Assembly: GCA_946811185.2 (NCBI GenBank)
Contig: OX328096.1
Location: 39,940,011-40,004,010, forward strand
Direction: 5' to 3'
DNA: 64,000 bases
From: Hippopus hippopus
Taxonomy: Eukaryota; Mollusca; Bivalvia; Cardiida; Cardiidae
Shown piece by piece: positions 28,801-34,191 of this stretch. Each line of letters starts with the position of its first letter. Positions within the stretch are counted from its first letter, which is position 1. A program made the position numbers and the translations under genes. The notes under the pieces were generated by a model. That model ran no database searches and was not told where the DNA came from. It worked only from the letters and a program-made list of their open reading frames with translations.

Positions 28801-30450
28801 GTGAAAATGCTAAGAGGACTACCAAATTCTTACGTGTTTTCCCGTTGCTTTTGTTATGGGCCGTCATAAATGGTCTGTTTTAATTCTTTCATCGAAAAAT
28901 AGATATAAACTCGACCTCTTTCGACAGCTGGAACCTTAGAAAGGTTTTTTTCATGTGGGTATTACTAAACGATTGGACGGGATAGACCTATGTACTTTCT
29001 ATTTAGTCTGATCTTTATCGATGTTGTACGAAAATAAAAATGTTTTACATGACAGCGTTATTTATATGCCTAGAGTAACTAGAGTACTAGTATATTGTGT
29101 CAATGTAACGCATAGCAACACTGTATTTCCTGGAACTAAATTCTTACAAAATTAACCACTAATTTGTGGACACATATAATTTTATTTGAGTTTTATTTAA
29201 ATTTGGGTAATGCTCTATGAAAAGGGGGGTAAATGCATCTGCAAAAGTATTGACCCATCTCAACTTGTGCAGTCCGCGCAGGCTCACATGGGTCGATAAC
29301 TTTTAGTTATTGGTGATGTTTCTACATGCGCAAGACCAGGGTACCTAATGATTAAGTTGAAAAGATGGATTTTATGGATCCATAATTATGTGATGACTTG
29401 CTTATAGCACAGGCCTTTGAAGTTCCATTGATCCATCAGAGAATACTAAAATTTTCCTTGGTCGATCATTGAACGCTTATAAAAGCATATTGGTGCATCG
29501 CCTGTATGTATTACGGAATAGTGAAATTTTCAACACCGTTACTGTAAATAGCAGTGTTGATTCCCTCTTTATCCTATATATTAAGACAAGGTGTGCAACG
29601 AAATCGAACAAAAGTTGACCCCCTGTCCCCTTTCATTTAACCCATCCGCATCAGTAACTAGGTTCATTTATCCGTTGTCGTTTAAATATCATCTTTGAAA
29701 GGGGACAGGGGGGTCAAATTTTGTTCGATTTCGTTGCACACCTTGTCTTACTATATAGGATAAAGGGGGAATCGCCAGTGTGCTATTTATAGTAACGGTG
29801 TCCGATAATGAAAAATTCTTTACCCCGTGATAGACCAATGAAAAATTCTTTATCCCGTGACAGACCAATGGAATTTCAGAGGACTGAGCTTATAGTGTAA
29901 TGCATCACGGAGATGATGAGCGCTGCTCATTTGTTTTCAACAAGCAACCTCAATGAGCACAATCACATGTTACAAGGAAATTCAATTTCTTAGCCCTGTT
30001 AATTGGTTGTCTTTAGGTAGCGCTTTAGATGTAGCTGTCAAAACACTTTCATTTGATTGGCAAATATCTCATCTAATCAGAAATCGGCTTGTCATAGACA
30101 TTTGATATCTTTTAAATTGATCTCAGAGTTGTCAGAGCACAAAAGTGTTTTTTTCTGGCAAAGTCTCTAACTGTCCAAAAATCACACAGATCTTAAAACT
30201 TTGTATTATGTTTCTAACTGAATTCATACGATTTAAGCTCAGTGTTCGGAAGTTCTCTCCGTCTTTCAGATTAGCCACGAACCGGGTTGGAGACTACGGC
30301 TCACATAATGGTACCCATGGTAACGGAATTACTAATGGTACTGAGAATTCAATGAATGGTCATCACCCGCCACCGAGCAGACCAAATCATAATCTAATTC
30401 CGCCTGTTTTTCAAACAGCGAAAATGGAAAATGGCGAGATACAGGCTTGA
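4860..30450 (+). CDS. Cadherin-repeat transmembrane protein (16 coding exons, 587 aa)
   Basis: Sixteen GT-AG exons join without a frame break: 4860-4899, 15085-15168, 16576-16745, 18293-18352, 18472-18561, 19031-19120, 19575-19586, 19951-20076, 20680-20799, 21272-21350, 22157-22278, 23025-23228, 24171-24329, 26077-26218, 28512-28596, 30270-30450 (1,764 nt, 588 codons with TGA). Residues 1-14 are a hydrophobic signal peptide (MEPVLVFILVSML). Four cadherin repeats follow, with calcium-linker motifs DVNDE (129-133), DVQDT (241-245) and DENDN (357-361), and LDRD and LDYE elements. A Thr-rich stalk (about 478-495) leads to one membrane helix (about 503-524), a KRRR stop-transfer and a roughly 60-residue Asn/Gly/His/Pro-rich tail. 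Several N-x-S/T sites are present. The family mediates calcium-dependent adhesion at the cell surface. The tail shows no catenin-binding motif, so classical cadherin function is unlikely. The first repeat loosely recalls the PCDH15/Cad99C class, but I cannot assign an orthologue. A 5' UTR intron probably ends at the AG before 4821. The exon chain was inferred by eye. Confidence 0.93.
5975..6335. repeat. Tandem minisatellite-like repeat
   Basis: GCTTTTGAAAACATTGTGG and TGCTCCTTTxGxxxAAAGC alternate about three times with a period of roughly 125 bp. A related line recurs near 6610. Sits in cadherin intron 1. Confidence 0.6.
6878..7352. mobile_element. Foldback element with internal direct repeat
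   Basis: Left and right 100-bp ends are inverted (TTAAAAGTATGGAAA, TTGTGAAGATGACAATC, GTTAGTCGCTGGCAGA). Two direct copies of about 110 bp sit between them (7044-7140, 7158-7255), sharing CATCGACGTTTTCGT and ggggccgtaga. The frame at 6928 is an artefact of this. Confidence 0.75.
7395..7508. repeat. Isolated family C inner hairpin
   Basis: GATCAAGATCAGACTGTACA pairs with TGTACAGTCTGATCTTGGATC across a short loop. Similar isolated hairpins lie at 23281-23345 and 24515-24602. Confidence 0.6.
7510..9190. other. AT-rich intronic sequence, nothing recognised
   Basis: Part of cadherin intron 1. There are homopolymer runs and a family B end scrap near 8545-8575 (TTGTCGTCTGGTAAAGAGTT), but no exon or full element. 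Confidence 0.6.
9191..9403. mobile_element. Family A MITE
   Basis: Starts GAGTCATGCTCTGGTAAAAG and ends TTTTCACAGAGCATGACTC. The body has the shared words GGTAGATTGGTCCTTTGAC and AGTATCGACCAAGGTCAGCC. Ends are inverted repeats. Confidence 0.75.
9690..9872 (+). repeat. Family D-like end fragment
   Basis: ACGGACGACGGACGATGACT followed by ATCACAATAGCTCACCTCGC and CAGGTGAGCTAATAAG, the hairpin end seen on family D, inside the Harbinger element. Confidence 0.6.
10563..10690. repeat. Hairpin element
   Basis: TTATAGTTCACATTCTGCC and GCGTAAATTGTCAGATGTGA are inverted partners (about 35-bp arms) inside the Harbinger element. Confidence 0.65.
10971..12294 (-). pseudogene. Harbinger transposase (HARBI1-like nuclease), frameshift and nonsense
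   Basis: The N-terminal frame (12294-11944) ends in FLRMQPVMFETES. The reading resumes one frame over as QRVEPRITKKD (up to 11097), placing a small indel near 11955. The main part shows GALDGKHVAIRCP, GSASDAQIYN, YFFIGDDAF and RDVENAFGIL, the DDE-type catalytic landmarks of DDE_Tnp_4. Translation then meets TGA after FVPGA, where relatives read PGAWR (TGG). The frame stays open beyond, through RDGFNLEDTQVV to a TGA at 10971. So there is one shift and one nonsense change in an otherwise intact gene: a recently dead copy. Relatives cut and paste DNA; this copy should not be active itself. Confidence 0.9.
13500..13690. mobile_element. Family B MITE
   Basis: AATAATCCCGAGCCTGAACG, core AGAAAATGCTGGAAACCAGC, then TTGAATCTGTCGTCTGG. 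Confidence 0.75.
14240..14470. mobile_element. Family B MITE
   Basis: ACTCTTTATCACACGACAGA, core AGAAAATGCTGGATACCAGC, ending GGTCCTTAAAACTTAGG. Confidence 0.75.
15085..15168 (+). CDS. Cadherin gene exon 2
   Basis: Preceded by TTTCCACAG and followed by GTATGT. Read in phase 1 it gives TKCQGQSPPYL then DTIIVSEATPV, the start of cadherin repeat 1 with its Glu-containing strand. Confidence 0.9.
15410..15640. mobile_element. Family B MITE
   Basis: TTTTTACCAAACGACAAAAT, core AGAAAATGCTGGTTACCAGC, ending GGGATTGTGTGTTAAAAGG. Confidence 0.8.
15683..15945. mobile_element. Family A MITE, first of a tandem pair
   Basis: GAGCCATGCTCTGACAAAAG to CACAGAGCATGGTTCATATA, with an inner hairpin CAGCCTGCGCGGACTGCGCA. 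A second copy follows after an AT dinucleotide run. Confidence 0.8.
15960..16180. mobile_element. Family A MITE, second of a tandem pair
   Basis: TGAACCATGCTCTGGCAAAA to TTCACAGAGCATGACTCATA. The inner hairpin is deleted here. The pair shares a TATATATA junction, suggesting insertion at TA. Confidence 0.8.
16576..16745 (+). CDS. Cadherin gene exon 3
   Basis: Acceptor TATCAG, donor GTAAGA, enters in phase 1 and leaves in phase 0. It encodes most of cadherin repeat 1, including ATDDDGDD and a LDRDY segment. Confidence 0.92.
17010..17305 (-). mobile_element. tRNA-derived SINE, minus strand
   Basis: Read on the minus strand, GCATAGCTCATTTGGTAGAG and GGGTTCGATTCCCA are good A and B boxes. They are followed by a long body that reappears in part at 57640-57770. 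Family differs from the SINE at 24998. Confidence 0.75.
17800..18060. mobile_element. Family A MITE
   Basis: TATGCTCTGACAAAAGGGGG to CAGACAGCATGGCTCATATA, inner hairpin CAGTCTGTGCGGACTGCGCA. Confidence 0.75.
18293..18352 (+). CDS. Cadherin gene exon 4
   Basis: A 60-nt phase-0 exon with acceptor TTTCTTTCAG and donor GTAAGT. It encodes NADVRNLHILLVDNSSNAFQ, a strand of cadherin repeat 1 with an N-glycosylation sequon. Confidence 0.9.
18472..18561 (+). CDS. Cadherin gene exon 5
   Basis: A 90-nt phase-0 exon, acceptor TTTTGTAG, donor GTGAAA. It holds VIDLYITDVNDETPVF, the calcium-binding linker between repeats 1 and 2. Confidence 0.93.
19031..19120 (+). CDS. Cadherin gene exon 6
   Basis: A 90-nt phase-0 exon with acceptor TATTGTAG and donor GTAAGT. 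It encodes ATDPDSGIGGRISYSIQ, a textbook cadherin segment (A-D-x-D-x-G-x-N/G-x-x-I-x-Y) of repeat 2. Confidence 0.93.
19575..19586 (+). CDS. Cadherin gene exon 7, 12-nt microexon
   Basis: Twelve bases (CCTGTTACACAG, encoding PVTQ) sit between TTTTTTTCAG and GTAAGG. Both flanking exons are phase 0, so the frame is kept with or without it; that also makes it a candidate cassette exon. It is supported by strong splice signals only. Confidence 0.65.
19951..20076 (+). CDS. Cadherin gene exon 8
   Basis: Acceptor TTTTTTTGTAG, donor GTGGGT, phase 0 to 0. It encodes FSINNVTGDLTLIKSLDYEQ, then QFNVIAK, the second half of repeat 2. Confidence 0.93.
20680..20799 (+). CDS. Cadherin gene exon 9
   Basis: A 120-nt phase-0 exon. 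It supplies DG at its start, completing the A-x-DG motif with exon 8, then TIRILDVQDTPPIF and YVVTVTENIPV, the linker from repeat 2 to 3. The linker is DVQDT rather than DxNDN, a variant seen in non-classical cadherins. Confidence 0.93.
21208..21236. repeat. (GAA)n microsatellite
   Basis: About nine GAA units in the cadherin intron before exon 10. Confidence 0.85.
21272..21350 (+). CDS. Cadherin gene exon 10
   Basis: Acceptor CATTGCAG, donor GTAACT, phase 0 to 1. It encodes GTHFYTIRSLDGDRGVPNAV, early repeat 3. The phase picks the donor at 21351 rather than the alternative GT three bases upstream. Confidence 0.88.
22034..22100. repeat. (ACT)n/(ATT)n microsatellite
   Basis: Interrupted ACT and TTA triplets in the intron before cadherin exon 11. 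Confidence 0.7.
22157..22278 (+). CDS. Cadherin gene exon 11
   Basis: Acceptor TTTTGGCAG, donor GTAGGT, enters in phase 1. It encodes CQSVFNIDNSTGEVTVSDIV and onward, typical of the F-x-I-d-x-x-T-G-x-v core of a cadherin repeat. Two cysteines (GPCQS and GGICE) may form a disulphide in repeat 3. Confidence 0.92.
22540..22680. mobile_element. Family B MITE, partial
   Basis: Only the right half is clear: AACCAGCATTTTCTCTTTTC, then GTTAAAACAGAATTGTTTGG. Confidence 0.6.
22671..23095 (+). repeat. Five decayed 85-bp tandem copies of a splice acceptor and exon start
   Basis: Units begin near 22671, 22756, 22841, 22925 and 23011. Each ends in a GTGACGTCACxTAATATTxAC-like stretch and starts with GTTTCTATTTxTAGG. 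Only the last unit is cadherin exon 12; the upstream copies carry stops and lost AGs. Confidence 0.75.
23025..23228 (+). CDS. Cadherin gene exon 12
   Basis: A 204-nt phase-0 exon, acceptor TATTTATAG, donor GTTCAG. It ends repeat 3 with IGDENDNQPTF and starts repeat 4. The acceptor and first half of this exon have decayed tandem copies directly upstream (see the repeat at 22671). Confidence 0.92.
23700..23955. mobile_element. Family A MITE, reverse, diverged
   Basis: AGTCATAGTCTGTGAAAGTG, then GTATCGACCTATGTCAGCC, TTTTATGGATCCTTAATTAT and ATCACGGAGACGC in reverse order relative to the other copies. Confidence 0.65.
24171..24329 (+). CDS. Cadherin gene exon 13
   Basis: Acceptor CTATTACAG, donor GTAAGT, phase 0 to 0. 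It encodes GSSGILELYLRGQDGDLTFD through YRREEIILY, the middle of the divergent fourth repeat. Confidence 0.9.
24781..24975 (-). mobile_element. tRNA-like SINE fragment
   Basis: On the minus strand CGCTTTGTGGTTAAGGCATC and CTTGATTCTCACTGG resemble a Leu/Ser-type tRNA head. Part of it recurs at about 25316-25385 (TTTGGCTTTGCAGTGCTTTG). The SINE at 24998 lies between the two pieces. Confidence 0.5.
24998..25308 (+). mobile_element. tRNA-derived SINE
   Basis: The head carries A box GGTAGCTCAGTCTGCAATG and B box GATTCGATCCC. A shared core follows (GAGGACTGATGATAGTCGTT) and a tail AATGTTGAAAACGGCGTTAA. It is a SINE, not a tRNA gene: there is no proper cloverleaf and the core is retained. Confidence 0.8.
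25420..25638. mobile_element. Family B MITE, first of two abutting copies
   Basis: Core altered (GGAGAAAATAAATGTTCG), right end AACTCGGGAGTGTTTGGTAA. It shares its terminal TTAA with the next copy, which is inverted. Confidence 0.7.
25636..25857. mobile_element. Family B MITE, second abutting copy, inverted
   Basis: AACAATCCCGTGTTTTAACG, core AGAAAATGCTGGTAACCAGC, end GGCGTTTGGTAAAGTATTAA. A family C copy follows directly. Confidence 0.75.
25850..26033. mobile_element. Family C MITE
   Basis: AACCCTTAGGCTGCTAAGCG to AACAGGTTAAGAGTT. The inner hairpin holds AGATCAAGATCAGACTTCAC and its complement. Confidence 0.75.
26077..26218 (+). CDS. Cadherin gene exon 14 (end of repeat 4 and stalk)
   Basis: Acceptor AATGTCAG, donor GTACGT, phase 0 to 1. 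IFAVERD then TITIRILP closes repeat 4. A Thr-rich stretch (TTAVTTTTIKTTTP) follows, probably an O-glycosylated stalk before the membrane. Confidence 0.9.
26238..27585 (+). repeat. Family D element with about eight 145-bp tandem units
   Basis: It opens AGCTCATCTGAGCACAAAGG and ends near GGGCCATCATGGCCCTCTTG. Inside, GCTCTAGAGGCCACATTTTC and CAAATCTTAGAAAAACCTTG recur about every 145 bp from 26330 to 27500. The open frames over it are repeat artefacts. It lies in cadherin intron 14. Confidence 0.85.
28080..28242. mobile_element. Family B MITE, core deleted
   Basis: ACTCTTTACCACGTGACAAA and AATTGTGTAGTAAAGGGTTA mark both ends. The left part of the core is missing. Confidence 0.65.
28512..28596 (+). 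CDS. Cadherin gene exon 15 (transmembrane helix)
   Basis: Acceptor TTTATTTCAG, donor GTAACT, phase 1 to 2. It encodes SILGVVLSCLLVIWAMVITA followed by YYCYKRR: a single hydrophobic helix with a basic inner flank, setting type I topology. Confidence 0.93.
29408..29887. mobile_element. hAT-like MITE with 8-bp target duplication
   Basis: GCTTATAG occurs on both flanks (29400-29407, 29888-29895). The ends CACAGGCCTTTGAAGTTCCA and (complemented) TCAGTCCTCTGAAATTCCA are imperfect inverted repeats of hAT type. It contains a long inverted repeat (29539-29800) and interrupts a family A repeat. Confidence 0.75.
29539..29800. repeat. Near-perfect 100-bp inverted repeat
   Basis: Arms of about 105 bp (29539-29635 and complement 29695-29800) share CAAGGTGTGCAACGAAATCG and GACCCCCTGTCCCC, with a loop of about 60 bp. 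It would fold into a long hairpin if transcribed within the cadherin intron. Confidence 0.85.
30270..30450 (+). CDS. Cadherin gene exon 16 (cytoplasmic tail, stop)
   Basis: Acceptor CCGTCTTTCAG, phase 2. It encodes LATNRVGDYGSHNGTHGNG onward, a tail rich in Asn, Gly, His and Pro ending GEIQA and TGA. No catenin-binding or other domain is recognisable. The open frame extends upstream to 30145, but that part is intronic. Confidence 0.9.
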
Positions 30451-31521
30451 AAATGGAACACAACCTCAGTAATACATCGGAACGTTATACTGGTTATATC
30501 CTTCGGCTCTAACGTTTTGGAAATTTTCAAGTGACACTAAGTGCCCAAAGTCATTGTAATGTATTCGTCTGTTATAAGAAAAGTGAGTTTCGGGCTTTTA
30601 TTTAGTCAATACATAGTCAAAGTATAGATATAACCTCTATGTAGTTTAACATTGATTCAGACTGTCCTCAAAGCCAACCATGAATGGCCATAGCGCCGTG
30701 GCATAAGGCTCATTAAGTTTGGTTCTCCGTCGAGTTGTCTTTGGCCATTGGAATGACATTTTAATTTCTCATATCATTTTTAACAAAGACTGAATTAAGA
30801 AACTTGAAAATTTTACAAAAACGCACACATACACAAGATCAAGTGTCACATTTATCTGTGTTGTGCATCTCAAGTAGCGTATTGTAAATAGTGTCAAATA
30901 TGGTTCTGGGAAGTGCTTATCGAGGACAAAGTTACAGAATTGAACAAACTAGACTTTGTTCTGTTGTAATACGACACACTAGACTATTATACATTTTAAG
31001 ACAGACCCTTGTGTTATTTCTTTACCTGTATTGCACGAGATTATGAAGAGGGCTGATCAGCATGAATTAAGGATTTACATATGAATACATCATGAAACAC
31101 TACTAGGAGAAATTGTTTGTTATGAGCAAATCTCCTCTTAGATCAATATTTTCGAAATGTTTTGATGCAAAAGAAAGAGCTCTCCGCAGGCCACGTGCAG
31201 ACGGCAATCTGTTAGGCATATTACTGTTTAATCCTAAAATCTTTATGCTGTATTATTTCTCAAACACTGTCTCTATCGACAATTTATGTGCGTTATCTCA
31301 TGTGTTATCTCTTTTTTTTGTAAATAAAAATGAGTACTTTTGCTTCTTAGTTTTTAATTTTTAAGACAGATAGTTGGGATAGTTGAGGAAATTAATTGGC
31401 GGTGCGAGAGAGAGAGAGGTGTTTCATACGAAGTTCTCTATTATTTTAAGATACTTGTCACATTATTTTACATAAATAAACAAAAGCAGATTCATCAGGA
31501 ACTGCTCTTTTTTAATCCCAT
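30451..31521. other. Convergent 3' intergenic region
   Basis: Holds the cadherin 3' UTR and the ZP 3' UTR. There is a short GA run near 31408. No open frame of interest; the one at 31113 shows no similarity. Confidence 0.6.
31323..31328 (+). terminator. Candidate poly(A) signal for the cadherin gene
   Basis: AATAAA about 870 bases after the stop codon, in an AT-rich context. Position and strand fit the 3' end of the cadherin transcript. No transcript evidence is available. Confidence 0.35.
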
Positions 31522-31835
31522 CTAATTATAATCATTGTATACTGGCATGACACGTCTACCAGCAAAGCTTGACGAGACAGCACTCGCCGGTTTTTTCATG
31601 ATGGTAACGGTGCTACCCTCTGACACTGACTCACCGGAGGATGTGTGTGCGATAGATGGTCCGGCTTTGTTTCTCTGGTACTCTTTTCTTCTTTCAATAG
31701 CATTCATCTTACTCTTGTAGCTGAAAATCATCCCAAAAAACAGGATGACAGAAAGTCCTGTGAGAGCTCCGAGTGTTGCTTTGTACGTGTCACTCATTTT
31801 GCAAGTTTTCTTACATTTCTTTTCCTTTTTACTCT
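31522..31835 (-). CDS. ZP gene exon 11 (membrane helix, tail, stop)
   Basis: Acceptor CCATTTCAG, phase 1. A Lys/Cys-rich juxtamembrane segment (KKEKKCKKTC) precedes the helix TLGALTGLSVILFFGMIFSY and a Ser/Arg-rich tail ending VYNDYN and TAG. The open frame runs on upstream to 31983, but that part is a family A repeat in the intron. Confidence 0.92.
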
Positions 31836-33899
31836 CTGAAATGGAAGTACATATATGAGGCATGCTCTGGCAAAAGGGGGCTGAATGTGTCTCCATGATG
31901 CATTGTACCAAGCAAGTCTTCACAACATTATGGATCCATAAAAATCCATTTTGTATAACAACCAACTGAAGTATAAGGTACACTGGTCCTTTGAGTGCAG
32001 AAAATTGACCGATAGCAAAATGTTTCGGCCCAGGTCAGCCTGCGCGGGATGCGCACGCTGACCTGGTCGACACTGTTTGCAAATACATTAAGCCCCCTTT
32101 TCACAGAGCATGGCTCATATATATTTGATTATCGATTTTAAATATACACATACAATCAAAACATCCATTGGTACAGTGCAAAATTCTACAAAATCCCATT
32201 AAATGTAGAGAAGCGCTGTGATAAATCTTTCTGGACATGACAGATAAAGATCAGATTTCACTTAAAGTGTACAGTCTATCTAATCTGATCTTAAATTAAT
32301 TAGAATCTACGTTGTTGTGTTAGTCTGGCTAAAACCAGTCCTACAAGGCCAAAAACCAGTCTTGAAAATGCAATATTAAGCAGTCTGTACTCTTTACCAC
32401 ACAATCCTGTGTTCTAACCCTGAAAGAATAGCTTTTAAAAACGTTGTGGGAAAAGAAGAAAATGCTGGCAACCAACATTTCTGCATTCCAACAATGTTTT
32501 CTACCTTATCAAAGACAGAAACTATCATTTGAGCTAAATTTAATTTATCGTGTGCAAAGGCTTTCATTTTGATATATTCTAAAATTTTGCTGTTTAATAA
32601 TGAGTTAAGCATTGAAATACAAAAAAAAAAAAGAGCTCTAAACATTAAAACACAAGACAAACCTCCAACTACTGTTAAAGATGTTCTCACTGTGTGTACA
32701 GTTCCGGTACTTCTCTTCTTACGTTTAGCGTTAGAACAGTGAGGCTGTAATATAACTATAAATAAATAACTTGGGTTCATATTCAACAACCATTCGAAAC
32801 TGTATTTTCAGTCTTATTCTAAATTTAGACAGTACTTAACATAACTTCTGATTGGCTTAGCCAATCAGAAGTTGCGTTACTTCAAAATTAACAAAAACTC
32901 CTAAGAACTACACTAAGAATTTTCTTGAGAATGGATAGTCAGTATGGATCTAGAACTCAGAGGGACACATCTTCAGTCGGAATAAAATAACCCCTTAAAA
33001 AAATGAAATGAACCTATTACTAGATCTACACAAAATATTTTAGACGTGCCCCTAATAAGTACAACTGGAATATATTTGCAGTAATGGAAGAAAGAAAAAA
33101 CGTCCCGATAAGGTAAAAAGTGAATGGCTCGTCACAAGCAGTTGGTCCTTGTCCGTATTTTATGAGCTGTCAACTACAAGGTAGACAATATTTCATTCGT
33201 ACTACAGTCGGCTTACTCTTTACCACGCGACAAAATTTCAGACTCTTCCATATTGGAAAGCTTTTGCTGACGACAAATAAAAAATGTGGCTCAAATGATG
33301 TAATTCGTCTGTGAAAGGATAGAAAAACATTGTGGGGAAAGGAGAAAATGCTGGTTACCAGCATTTTCTCCTTTTCACAACAATGTTTTCAAAAACCTTT
33401 CTGCTGGGATCGTTCAAATTCGGAATTATGTGGTAAAGGGTTAAATAACGAAAGTTTTCCTTACTCCTCCACAAGTACCGGCCGCCGTGGATGTATCATC
33501 GCGGCAGTACTCCACTTCACATTGAAAGTACAAGTTCTTGTTTCCCACCACGTTTATGATATTGAAATTGATCACTTCAAAGCTAGGTGTGGTGGCGGTG
33601 AAAGTCCTCGTTGTACCGACCTGTAACCGAAACAATGAGTTAAATAAAATCCTTTACCAAACACTAACCTGTTTTAATGACCCTTATCGAAAAGTCTTTT
33701 GGAAACATAGTGGGAAATTAAGAAAACACTGGTATCCAGTATTTTCTCCTTTTTCCATAATGTTTTTAACCATTTCAGAGACAAACCCTGTCATGTATGC
33801 TGTATTTGATTTGGCGCGTCTCCAAATGCATTCAATATGGAAGTCTAAAACTGCTTTGTTTGGTAGAGTTAGCAGGAGTGTGTGTGGCGGGCAGGGAGC

Positions 33900-33933
<34 letters not shown>

Positions 33934-33940
33934 CACACAA

Positions 33941-33985
<45 letters not shown>

Positions 33986-34128
33986 GAGAGAGACAGACAG
34001 AGAGACAGAGACAGACAGAGACAGACAGAGAAAGAGACAGAGACAGACAAAGAGAGAGAGACACAGAGAGAGAGAGAGAGACAGAGACAGAGAGAGACAG
34101 CGAGAGACAAAGAAAGAGAGAGAGAGAC

Positions 34129-34191
<63 letters not shown>

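Larger units (their letters stand above)
29212..29925. mobile_element. Family A MITE, reverse, interrupted
   Basis: ATGCTCTATGAAAAGGGGGG to TGATGACTTGCTTATAG (29407), then the hAT-like insert, then GCTTATAGTGTAATGCATCACGGAG. The insertion order is therefore readable. Confidence 0.7.
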
